A stretch of 44,198 nucleotides of DNA from an uncultured Clostridia bacterium (GTDB lineage Bacteria; Bacillota; Clostridia; Christensenellales; QALW01): positions 1 through 44,198 of the forward strand of contig CAKRZX010000021.1 in assembly GCA_934434555.1 (NCBI GenBank), read 5' to 3'. The notes beneath the pieces were generated by a model. That model saw only the letters and a program-made list of their open reading frames with translations. It was not told the origin of the DNA and made no database searches. Positions within the stretch are counted from its first letter, which is position 1; each line of letters opens with the position of its first letter. The translations under genes were made by a program, and so were the position numbers. This document shows positions 30,398 to 38,826 of this stretch, piece after piece.

Positions 30398-33300
30398 ATG
30401 CTTCATAAGGTTTTGAACCCGGCAGAAACCGCCAAGGAAGACAGATTATCATTTGCCGAAATTGACGCGGCGCTGGAAATGCCTGACCTGATTGAGATTC
30501 AGAAGAATTCCTATGAGAAGTTTATCTCGGAAGATTTGGGTCCAATCGTCAGGGATTTTTCGCCTATTGACGATTTTTCGGGCACGATGAGTCTTGAATT
30601 TCTTGATTGTTACCTTGATAAATCACCCAAGTACTCAATAGAAGAGTGCAAGGACAGGGACGTTACTTACGCCGCGCCCATGCGCGTTAAGGTGCGCCTT
30701 ACCCTTAAAAATGAGGACGGCACCGTAAGAGAAATTCTTGAACAGGACGTATTTATGGGTGATTTCCCGCTTATGACGCCTACGGGAACGTTTATTATAA
30801 ACGGCGCTGAGCGTGTTATTGCTTCACAGCTTGTGCGTTCGCCGGGAAGTTATTTCAGCGACGACAAGCAGGCGGGCAAATTCCAGTACACCGCCACTCT
30901 TATACCCAACCGAGGCGCGTGGATGGAGTTTGAAATAGACAACGCCAACATATTCTCCGTTAAGGTTGACAGGAGCAGAAAAGTTTCCATAACCGCACTT
31001 CTGCGCGGTCTCGGATTCGGCACCGACGAGCAGATTATCGACCTGCTTGGCGAAAGCGAAGTGATTGCCGCTACTCTTGAACACGACCACCAGATGAATA
31101 TAAACAGCGAACTTGACGGTCTTATTGAGATGTACAAGCGTATCCGTCCCGGTGAAAACGCCGAAGAACGCGTTATGCGCGACAGGCTCAATTCAAGTTT
31201 CTTTGAGAGCAGACACTATGACCTTGCCCGCGTGGGAAGATATAAGTTCAACAAAAAACTTGCTTTGGGTTCAAGGATTGAAAACTGCGTTGCCGACGAG
31301 GATATTATTTCTCCCGACGGCGAACTTCTTGTTAAAAAGGGCGGGTTTATCGACCACGACAAGGCGTATGAAGTGCAGAACGCCGGCGTAATGACCGTTA
31401 AACTGAAAATTACCCTTAAAAACGATGCCGGTGAGGAAGAGGTCAAGACCGTACGCGTTATGTCAAACGGATTCATCGACCCCAAACCCTACCTTAACTT
31501 CGACCCCAGAGAGGTTGGCATAAAAGAGTACGTTCACTACGATTCTTTGATGAAAATCCTCTCCGAATGCTCCACCGACGAGCAGATTAAGGCGCGTCTT
31601 GTTGCCGATATGGCTGACCTTTCCCCTGATCACCTTTATATGTCGGACATCGTTGCAAGCATAAACTATATAATCACTCTTTGCCAGGGGCACGGCAGTG
31701 TTGATGATATCGACCACCTCGGCAACAGGCGTGTGCGCTGCTGCGGCGAACTTTTGCAGAATCAGCTGCGCGTGGGGCTTTCAAGAATGGAACGTGTTAT
31801 CCGTGAGAGAATGACAAGCCAGAGCATGGAAAACGTTTCGCCCGCGTCACTTATAAATATCCGCCCCGTAAGCGCGGTAATAAGAGAGTTCTTCGGTTCT
31901 TCACAGCTTTCGCAGTTCATGGACCAGAACAACCCTCTTGCCGAACTTACCCACAAGCGCCGTCTTTCGGCGTTGGGTCCCGGCGGTCTTAACCGTGACC
32001 GTCCCTCGTTCGAGGTTCGTGACGTTCACCATTCCCACTACGGCAGAATGTGTCCCATCGAAACTCCCGAAGGTAAGAACATCGGTCTTATCGGTTCTCT
32101 TGCCACGTATGCCCGTATCAACGAATACGGCTTTATGGAGTCGCCTTACCGCAAGGTTGACAAGGAAAACGGCATTGTAACAAAAGAGGTTGTTTACCTT
32201 GCCGCCGACGATGAGGACAGATATATTATCGCACAGGCAAACGAACCCATTACCGCTGACGGACACTTTGTAAACAGAACGGTTTCCGCTCGTAATAAGG
32301 ACGATTTCCTGCGTGTTGACATTTCACAGGTTGACTATATCGACGTTTCGCCCAAACAGGTTGTATCCGTTGCTACCGCAATGATACCTTTCCTTGAAAA
32401 CGACGATGCGTCCCGTGCTCTTATGGGCGCGAACATGCAGCGTCAGGCAGTGCCGCTTCTGCGCACAGAGGCGCCTATCGTAGGAACGGGTATTGAGTAT
32501 AAAGCCGCCCGCGACTCAGGTGTATCAGTGCTTTCAAAAGGTCCCGGTGTTGTAAAATACGTTGACGCAAACAAGATTATCGTACTTCACGATGACGGAG
32601 AGGAAATTACTTACGAACTTCTTAAATACCGCCGTTCAAACCAGGGCACCTGTATAAATCAGGTTCCCATAGTAAGCAAGGGGCAGAGGGTTGAATATAA
32701 GACCACTCTTGCCGACGGTCCTTCCACCGCCGACGGCGAACTTTCGCTCGGGCGCAACATTATAATAGGATTTACCCCGTGGAACGGTTACAACTACGAG
32801 GATGCTATGCTTATTTCCGAGCGACTTGCAAGGGACGATATCTTCACCACCGTTCATATTGAAGAATATGAATGCGAGGCGAGGGATACCAAACTGGGTC
32901 CGGAAGAGATTACCCACGATATACCCAACGTGGGCGAGGATATGCGCCGCAATCTTGACGAAGAGGGTATTATCCGCATAGGTGCGGAAGTACATTCGGG
33001 CGACATTCTTGTAGGCAAAGTTACCCCCAAGGGTGAAACCGACGTTACCGCCGAGGAAAGACTGCTTCACGCAATATTCTCAAACAACGCAAAAGAGGTT
33101 CGCGATACCTCACTGCGCGCACCCCACGGCGAAGGCGGCGTTGTTGTTGATATCAAGATATTCACCCGTGAGAACAAGGACGAACTTGCTCCGGGCGTAA
33201 ACAAAATGGTTCGTGTTTACCTTGCGCAGAAACGTAAGGTTCACGCAGGCGATAAAATGGCGGGCCGCCACGGAAACAAGGGTGTTATTTCCCGCGTTCT

Positions 33301-34663
33301 TCCCGAGGAAGATATGCCGTTCCTGCCCGACGGCACACCGCTTCAAATCTGCCTTAACCCCTTAGGCGTTCCCTCGCGTATGAACGTTGGTCAGGTTCTT
33401 GAAGTTCACCTGGGCATTGCCGCAAAGAAACTCGGCATTAAAATCGCAACGCCGGTATTCGACGGCGCTCACGAAGAGGATATAGAGAAACTTTCTCTTG
33501 CCTCAAAGTTCCTTGAAAAGATTGATACGCTTTTGACTTATGCCACACGTCTGCGCTCAACGGCGGGCATCCCTGTTGTTGACGGTTCGCTTGGGCATAC
33601 CACGGGTCAGCTTCTTGAAATAGGCAAAAAACTCCGCGGCAGCGAACAGCCTGTTTATGACGGCGGAAAGATTGATGTTGACGCTCTTGACAAAGACTTT
33701 GCCGAAATCAAAGACCTTGCTTATGACGACACCGTTGAAGATAAAGCCGCTCTTGCGGACAGGACAGTAGACCTTGCCGATAAGTACTTTATTGCAACAA
33801 GTATGGTGCTTGGCAAAATGGCGCCTCTGTTCGGGCTTGAAGTGCTTGACACCGAGGGTGCGGCAAAAGAGGCGGCGGAAGATATTTCCGAGTATGCAGA
33901 AAACGTATTTACCGGCAAGACCGTGCTTTATGACGGACGTACCGGCGAGGCATTTGACAACCCCATAACCGTGGGCTGCATGTACATGATTAAACTTATT
34001 CACATGGTTGACGATAAGATTCATGCCCGTTCAACAGGTCCTTACTCACTTGTTACCCAGCAGCCCTTAGGCGGTAAAGCCCAGTTCGGAGGACAGCGCT
34101 TCGGCGAGATGGAAGTTTGGGCGCTTGAAGCCTACGGCGCGGCGCACACACTGCAAGAGATTCTTACCATCAAGTCCGATGACGTTGTAGGACGCGTAAA
34201 GGCTTATGAGGCTATCGTAAAGGGCGAGAACGTTCCCGAACCCGGGATTCCGGAATCGTTTAAGGTTTTGCTTGAAGAACTTCGCTCTCTCGCACTTGAT
34301 GTTAAGATTCTTACCGAAGAGCATAAGGAAGTTGCGATGATGGATCTTCTTGACGACGACAGAGATCTTGAAGACTACGCAACCGAGAAAGAGAAAGACG
34401 CTCCCGTGGCGGATATATTTGATCTGCTCGGTGAAATGGACGACGAGGACGTCGATTCGCTTGAACTCGGCGGTCTTGACGATGACGACGAGGGACTCGA
34501 TATCCTTGACGGTCTTGAAGACGACGAGGAAGATATGTTCAGGGACGAAGAAGAACTTCCCGTTTTTGACGACGAGGAAAACGATGACGACCTGTTTGAC
34601 GACGAAGACGAGGACGACGACCTTGCCGACGATGAGGACGGGGACGACGGGGCAGACGAATAA
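30398..34663 (+). CDS. rpoB: RNA polymerase beta subunit, with a large insertion and a long acidic tail
   Basis: Beta subunit of RNA polymerase, 1421 residues against roughly 1200 in Bacillus. The conserved core is intact: the rifampicin region (SSQLSQFMDQNNPL, THKRRLSALGPGG, around residue 500), GYNYEDAMLIS, KMAGRHGNKGV and the C-terminal GGKAQFGGQRFGEMEVWALEAYGA. Extra length comes from two places. Between VFDGAHEEDI (about 1030) and TGKTVLYDGRTGE (about 1170) there are about 140 residues where Bacillus has about a dozen. After LALDVKIL, a tail of about 116 residues holds about 60 Asp/Glu. ATG 30398 has AGGAG nine bases before it. rplJ-rplL are not upstream. rpoC follows after 32 bases. Confidence 0.95.
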   Translation: MLHKVLNPAETAKEDRLSFAEIDAALEMPDLIEIQKNSYEKFISEDLGPIVRDFSPIDDFSGTMSLEFLDCYLDKSPKYSIEECKDRDVTYAAPMRVKVRLTLKNEDGTVREILEQDVFMGDFPLMTPTGTFIINGAERVIASQLVRSPGSYFSDDKQAGKFQYTATLIPNRGAWMEFEIDNANIFSVKVDRSRKVSITALLRGLGFGTDEQIIDLLGESEVIAATLEHDHQMNINSELDGLIEMYKRIRPGENAEERVMRDRLNSSFFESRHYDLARVGRYKFNKKLALGSRIENCVADEDIISPDGELLVKKGGFIDHDKAYEVQNAGVMTVKLKITLKNDAGEEEVKTVRVMSNGFIDPKPYLNFDPREVGIKEYVHYDSLMKILSECSTDEQIKARLVADMADLSPDHLYMSDIVASINYIITLCQGHGSVDDIDHLGNRRVRCCGELLQNQLRVGLSRMERVIRERMTSQSMENVSPASLINIRPVSAVIREFFGSSQLSQFMDQNNPLAELTHKRRLSALGPGGLNRDRPSFEVRDVHHSHYGRMCPIETPEGKNIGLIGSLATYARINEYGFMESPYRKVDKENGIVTKEVVYLAADDEDRYIIAQANEPITADGHFVNRTVSARNKDDFLRVDISQVDYIDVSPKQVVSVATAMIPFLENDDASRALMGANMQRQAVPLLRTEAPIVGTGIEYKAARDSGVSVLSKGPGVVKYVDANKIIVLHDDGEEITYELLKYRRSNQGTCINQVPIVSKGQRVEYKTTLADGPSTADGELSLGRNIIIGFTPWNGYNYEDAMLISERLARDDIFTTVHIEEYECEARDTKLGPEEITHDIPNVGEDMRRNLDEEGIIRIGAEVHSGDILVGKVTPKGETDVTAEERLLHAIFSNNAKEVRDTSLRAPHGEGGVVVDIKIFTRENKDELAPGVNKMVRVYLAQKRKVHAGDKMAGRHGNKGVISRVLPEEDMPFLPDGTPLQICLNPLGVPSRMNVGQVLEVHLGIAAKKLGIKIATPVFDGAHEEDIEKLSLASKFLEKIDTLLTYATRLRSTAGIPVVDGSLGHTTGQLLEIGKKLRGSEQPVYDGGKIDVDALDKDFAEIKDLAYDDTVEDKAALADRTVDLADKYFIATSMVLGKMAPLFGLEVLDTEGAAKEAAEDISEYAENVFTGKTVLYDGRTGEAFDNPITVGCMYMIKLIHMVDDKIHARSTGPYSLVTQQPLGGKAQFGGQRFGEMEVWALEAYGAAHTLQEILTIKSDDVVGRVKAYEAIVKGENVPEPGIPESFKVLLEELRSLALDVKILTEEHKEVAMMDLLDDDRDLEDYATEKEKDAPVADIFDLLGEMDDEDVDSLELGGLDDDDEGLDILDGLEDDEEDMFRDEEELPVFDDEENDDDLFDDEDEDDDLADDEDGDDGADE

Positions 34664-34695
34664 GCCCGATATTTTGATGAGAGGAAGATAAAGCC

Positions 34696-37600
34696 TTGTT
34701 TGAACTTAACAATTTTGATTCAATACAGATAGGTCTTGCACCGGCGGAAAAAATCCGCGAATGGTCCTACGGCGAAGTTAAAAAGCCCGAAACCATCAAC
34801 TACCGCACCCTTAAACCCGAAAGAGACGGCCTTTTTTGCGAAAGGATTTTCGGACCTACAAAGGACTGGGAGTGCGCTTGCGGCAAGTACAAAAAAGGCG
34901 CAAGATATAAGGGACTCGTATGCGACCGCTGCGGCGTTGAGGTTACCCGCGCAAAGGTAAGACGCGAACGTATGGGTCACATTGAACTTGCGGCGCCCGT
35001 ATCACACATCTGGTACTTTAAGGGCATACCCAGCCGTATGAGTCTTTTGCTTAACGTTTCGCCCAAAGACTTGGAAAAAGTGCTTTACTTTGCGGCGTTT
35101 ATCGTGCTTGACCCCGGCGCAACGGAGTATCAGGTGCTTGACGTTATCTCCGATGCAGACTATCGGGAGATAATGGACAGAGAAATTCCCATCGGTTCAT
35201 TCAGAGCCGGCATGGGCGCAGAAGCGGTAAGAGAACTTCTGCGCAGAATAGATTTGAACAAAGAGGCGGAAGAACTCCGCGAGGAACTTAAAACAACGAA
35301 TTCAAGCCAGAAGCGCGTTAAAGCGGTTAAACGGCTTGAAGTGGTTGAGTCGTTCAGAAAATCGGGCAACAAACCCGAGTGGATGATAATGGACGTTGTT
35401 CCCGTAATTCCGCCCGAAATCCGCCCCATGGTTCAGCTTGACGGCGGCAGATTCGCGTCAAGCGACCTTAACGATTTGTATCGCAGGGTTATAAACAGAA
35501 ACAACCGTCTGCGCAAACTGCTTGAACTGGGCGCACCGGATATTATCGTAAGAAACGAAAAGCGTATGTTGCAGGAGGCTGTTGACGCGCTTATCGATAA
35601 CGGCCGCCGCGGCAGACCCGTTACGGGACCCGGCAACAGACCCCTTAAATCCCTTTCGGATATGCTCCGCGGTAAACAGGGACGTTTCCGTCAGAACCTG
35701 CTGGGTAAACGTGTTGACTATTCGGGCCGTTCGGTTATCGTTGTAGGACCCGAACTTAAAATGCATCAATGCGGTCTGCCCAAGGAAATGGCAATAGAAC
35801 TCTTCAAACCCTTTGTTATGAAAAGGCTTGTTGAAAAGAACTATGCACAGAATATCCGCGGCGCAAAACGCCTTATCGAACGCGGAACGGGCGAAGTTTG
35901 GGACGTTTTGGAAGAAGTAATAGAGGGACATCCCGTGCTTCTTAACCGTGCGCCCACACTTCACCGCTTAGGTATTCAGGCATTCGAACCCGTACTTGTT
36001 GACGGCCGTGCAATTAAACTGCATCCCCTTGTTTGTACCGCATTCAACGCCGACTTCGACGGCGACCAGATGCCCTGTCACGTTCCCCTTTCGGTTGAAG
36101 CGCAGGCAGAGGCACGTTTCCTGATGCTTGCGGCAAACAATATACTTAAACCTGCCGACGGACGCCCCGTTGTTGTCCCCACGCAGGATATGATTATCGG
36201 TTCGTACTATCTTACAATCGTTCACGATGACAGACCCGCCCTTGACCGCACATTCTCTTCACCCGATGAAGCGATACTTGCTTACGAAATGGGCAATCTG
36301 CCGTTGCAGTCAATGACAAACGTGCGTATGAGCAAAACCGATGAGGACGGCACCGTCCGCTCAAAGATTATTCAGACCACCGTAGGTAAAATCATATTCA
36401 ACAAGGCTGTTCCCCAGGATATCGGCTTTGTTGACAGAACCGACCCCGAGCACGAGTTCGACCTTGAAATCGGATTCCTTATTGACAAGAAGTCGCTTAA
36501 CAAGGTTGTTTACCAGTGCTACACCGTTCACGGCGAGGCGGGTACCGCGGAAATGCTTGACCAGATAAAGGCGCAGGGCTTCAAATTTGCCACCGGCGCC
36601 GTTACCGTAGGCGTTAAGGACGCGGTTATTCCCAAAGCCAAAAAGGAAATCCTTGAAAAGGCTGATGAGGAAGTTGCAAGAATCAACTCCATGGCGCGCC
36701 GCGGATTCTTCTCCGAAGAAGAGAGATACCGCGCGGTTATCGATACATGGCGTATCGCCAAAGACGACGTTACCGTTGAACTGATGAAAGGTCTTGACAA
36801 GTTCAACCCCATCAACATGATGGCTACTTCCGGCGCCCGCGGTAACAAATCGCAGATAACACAGTTGGCGGGAATGCGCGGACTGATGGCTGACCCATCG
36901 GGACGCACAATTGAAATCCCCGTTAAAGCAAACTTCCGTGAAGGTCTTACAATAATCGACTTCTTCATGTCGTCTCACGGCACACGTAAAGGTCTTGCCG
37001 ATACGGCGCTTCGTACCGCCGACTCCGGTTACCTTACCCGCCGTCTTGTTGACGTTTGTCAGGACGTTATTATCCGTGAGGAAGACTGCCACCAGACCCA
37101 TACCGCAATGAGCACGCCCAACGGCGTTTACGTTGAGGACATCGTTCACGAGGGAACGGTAATTGAAACCGTTGCAGAGAGAATCAAGAACAGAACTCTT
37201 GCCGAAGATATTCTTGACGATGACGGCAACGTGGTATTTGCCGAGGGCACTCTTGTTGATGACAGGATTGCCGCACGCATTGCCGACCCGACAGAAAAGG
37301 GCGGTCTGGGCAAAAAGAAAGTTATGATTCGCTCCATATTCACTTGCCGCTGTGAAAACGGCGTTTGCGCAAAGTGCTACGGCGCGGACCTTTCAAACAA
37401 CAAACCCGTTGCAATCGGTGAGGCTGTCGGCATTATCGCCGCACAGTCAATCGGTGAGCCCGGTACACAGTTGACCATGAGAACGTTCCATACCGGCGGT
37501 GTTGCCGGAACGGATATTACCCAGGGTCTTCCCCGTGTTGAAGAAATCTTTGAAGCGCGTAAACCCAAGGGCCTTGCCATTCTTTCCGATATCGCCGGAA

Positions 37601-38292
37601 GAGTTGAACTTACCAACGTTAAGAGCAAGAACAGCATTACCGTTGTCGGTTCCGACGGCGAAGAAAAGACCTATCCGCTTCCCTATAACGCACATCTTGC
37701 CGTTGAGGAAGAGCAGATGGTTGAAGTAGGTCAGGAACTTACAAAGGGTTCGGTAAACCCCCACGATATGCTTCGCATCAAGGGTGTTGTTCCGCTTCAA
37801 AACTATATGCTTAAAGAGGTGCAGACCGTTTATAAGATACAGGGTGTTGATATAGCGGATAAGCACATTGAACTTATTGTTCGTCAGATGCTCCGCAAAG
37901 TACGTATCGAGGACACGGGCGACACAGACCTTTTACCCGGCGATATCGTTGATATCTTTAAGGTTGAGAAAGTGAACGAGGAAACACGCCTTGCCGGCGG
38001 AATTCCCGCAACGAGCCGCCGCATACTGTTAGGTATCACAAAGGCTGCCCTTGCAACCGAATCGTTCCTTTCGGCAGCGTCGTTCCAGGAAACCACCCGT
38101 GTTCTTACTGACGCCGCTATCAAGGGTAAAATCGACCCGATGTTCGGTGTTAAGGAAAACGTTATTATCGGTAAACTTATCCCCGCAGGTACGGGCGTAA
38201 AGAGATATAAGAATATCGATATTGAGGTTATACGGAAACAGGCTGAACAGCCCAAGGAGGAAGAAGTAACGGAAGAACCCGTTGCAGAGTAA
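34696..38292 (+). CDS. rpoC: RNA polymerase beta' subunit
   Basis: Catalytic subunit of RNA polymerase, 1198 residues, normal for Firmicutes. It opens FELNNFDSIQIGLAP. The N-terminal zinc site is Cys60, Cys62, Cys76 and Cys79 (CACGKYKKGARYKGLVCDRCG, one residue longer between the pairs than usual). The Mg-binding loop NADFDGDQM (451-459) has Asp453, Asp455 and Asp457. The residues after it read PCHVPLS, where AVHVPLS is nearly universal. The second zinc site is CRCENGVCAKC. Bridge-helix and trigger-loop regions (TSGARGNKSQITQLAGMRG, ITQGLPRVEEIFEARKP) are typical. The start is a TTG with AGAGGA about 10 bases upstream; there is no closer ATG. It is co-transcribed with rpoB and ended by a terminator. 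Confidence 0.97.
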   Translation: MFELNNFDSIQIGLAPAEKIREWSYGEVKKPETINYRTLKPERDGLFCERIFGPTKDWECACGKYKKGARYKGLVCDRCGVEVTRAKVRRERMGHIELAAPVSHIWYFKGIPSRMSLLLNVSPKDLEKVLYFAAFIVLDPGATEYQVLDVISDADYREIMDREIPIGSFRAGMGAEAVRELLRRIDLNKEAEELREELKTTNSSQKRVKAVKRLEVVESFRKSGNKPEWMIMDVVPVIPPEIRPMVQLDGGRFASSDLNDLYRRVINRNNRLRKLLELGAPDIIVRNEKRMLQEAVDALIDNGRRGRPVTGPGNRPLKSLSDMLRGKQGRFRQNLLGKRVDYSGRSVIVVGPELKMHQCGLPKEMAIELFKPFVMKRLVEKNYAQNIRGAKRLIERGTGEVWDVLEEVIEGHPVLLNRAPTLHRLGIQAFEPVLVDGRAIKLHPLVCTAFNADFDGDQMPCHVPLSVEAQAEARFLMLAANNILKPADGRPVVVPTQDMIIGSYYLTIVHDDRPALDRTFSSPDEAILAYEMGNLPLQSMTNVRMSKTDEDGTVRSKIIQTTVGKIIFNKAVPQDIGFVDRTDPEHEFDLEIGFLIDKKSLNKVVYQCYTVHGEAGTAEMLDQIKAQGFKFATGAVTVGVKDAVIPKAKKEILEKADEEVARINSMARRGFFSEEERYRAVIDTWRIAKDDVTVELMKGLDKFNPINMMATSGARGNKSQITQLAGMRGLMADPSGRTIEIPVKANFREGLTIIDFFMSSHGTRKGLADTALRTADSGYLTRRLVDVCQDVIIREEDCHQTHTAMSTPNGVYVEDIVHEGTVIETVAERIKNRTLAEDILDDDGNVVFAEGTLVDDRIAARIADPTEKGGLGKKKVMIRSIFTCRCENGVCAKCYGADLSNNKPVAIGEAVGIIAAQSIGEPGTQLTMRTFHTGGVAGTDITQGLPRVEEIFEARKPKGLAILSDIAGRVELTNVKSKNSITVVGSDGEEKTYPLPYNAHLAVEEEQMVEVGQELTKGSVNPHDMLRIKGVVPLQNYMLKEVQTVYKIQGVDIADKHIELIVRQMLRKVRIEDTGDTDLLPGDIVDIFKVEKVNEETRLAGGIPATSRRILLGITKAALATESFLSAASFQETTRVLTDAAIKGKIDPMFGVKENVIIGKLIPAGTGVKRYKNIDIEVIRKQAEQPKEEEVTEEPVAE

Positions 38293-38299
38293 ATTCAAA

Positions 38300-38330
38300 A
38301 GCCGAGGATTAAACCCCTCGGCTTTTTTTT
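38300..38330 (+). terminator. rpoBC terminator
   Basis: AGCCGAGG (38300-38307) pairs with CCTCGGCT (38316-38323), followed by eight T. Confidence 0.9.
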
Positions 38331-38339
38331 GCAATGTAG

Positions 38340-38368
38340 TTGACGGCTTAGGCATATATGCGTATAAT
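38340..38368 (+). promoter_or_regulatory. Promoter of a candidate small RNA
   Basis: TTGACG at 38340 and TATAAT at 38363 with a 17-base spacer, ten bases after the rpoC terminator and with no gene behind it for 450 bases. Confidence 0.6.
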
Positions 38369-38374
38369 TATATT

Positions 38375-38482
38375 GCAAATGTAATGTTTGCTGTTGCGTA
38401 TTTTCTCATAGCGGGAGGACAACCTCCCGCATCTCCGTTAAAACAGAGCGGATTCGGCAGGTACATAATAGCCTCTTTTTTA
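38375..38482 (+). ncRNA. Candidate small RNA downstream of rpoC
   Basis: Behind the promoter at 38340 comes a perfect 8-bp hairpin GCGGGAGG-ACAA-CCTCCCGC (38411-38430), then a second stem (TCCG 38434-38437 with CGGA 38449-38452), then a GGC...GCC pair followed by TCTTTTTT at about 38475-38481, which could end the transcript at about 110 nucleotides. It matches no RNA family I know. The GGGACGACCC-type guanidine-II hairpins are similar in size, but the ACGR loops are absent. An alternative is a 32-codon minus-strand peptide gene starting at 38466 with AGAGG upstream. Confidence 0.35.
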
Positions 38483-38554
38483 TGCATAACCCTCGATTTA
38501 CATAAACAACCCCAGATAAAGCGAATCCGACTCTTTTTTATTATTGATGCGGCA

Positions 38555-38572
38555 ATTGTATCGTGATACAAT
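38555..38572. promoter_or_regulatory. Perfect inverted repeat, operator-like
   Basis: ATTGTATC-GT-GATACAAT: 8-base arms around a two-base centre. A symmetric site of this length suits a dimeric regulator. A half-site (ATTGTATCAC) recurs at 40575-40584, over the -10 of the membrane protein gene. Confidence 0.4.
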
Positions 38573-38621
38573 AAAACCGTTACCCGAACGCTGTCGAAAA
38601 AGCGTAGAGATTCCTCATTGG

Positions 38622-38652
38622 CAGCAGGTGTGGGGGCACCTGCTGTTTGTTT
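38622..38652 (+). terminator. Terminator-like hairpin before the esterase promoter
   Basis: CAGCAGGTG (38622-38630) pairs with CACCTGCTG (38637-38645), followed by TTTGTTT. A related hairpin (GCAGG...CCTGC, 38775-38794) occurs 150 bases on, inside the esterase leader, also followed by TGTTTC. Confidence 0.6.
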
Positions 38653-38684
38653 ATGTAAAAATATATTTTTTTGCACTTTGGGTA

Positions 38685-38714
38685 TTGACACGGCGGAATT
38701 CAATATGGTATAAT
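38685..38714 (+). promoter_or_regulatory. Promoter of the SGNH esterase gene
   Basis: TTGACA at 38685 and TATAAT at 38709 with an 18-base spacer, leaving a leader of about 105 bases containing the hairpin at 38775-38794. Confidence 0.75.
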
Positions 38715-38826
38715 ACAGCCGGAAGACCGAGACGATTTGTTCGTATAGGTTTTTTCATTAAATCTCCTGAAACGGCAGGTATGGGCACGCCTGCTGTTTC
38801 TATTTATAAGAAAGAAACAGAAAGAT

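Noticed and set aside
36361..37149. 262-codon minus-strand frame inside rpoC
   Set aside because: Shadow of rpoC; no expression signals and no recognisable product.
38368..38466. 32-codon minus-strand peptide frame (MYLPNPLCFNGD...) with AGAGG upstream
   Set aside because: It lies over the hairpins of the candidate small RNA, and its GGCPP part is just the hairpin sequence; kept only as an alternative.
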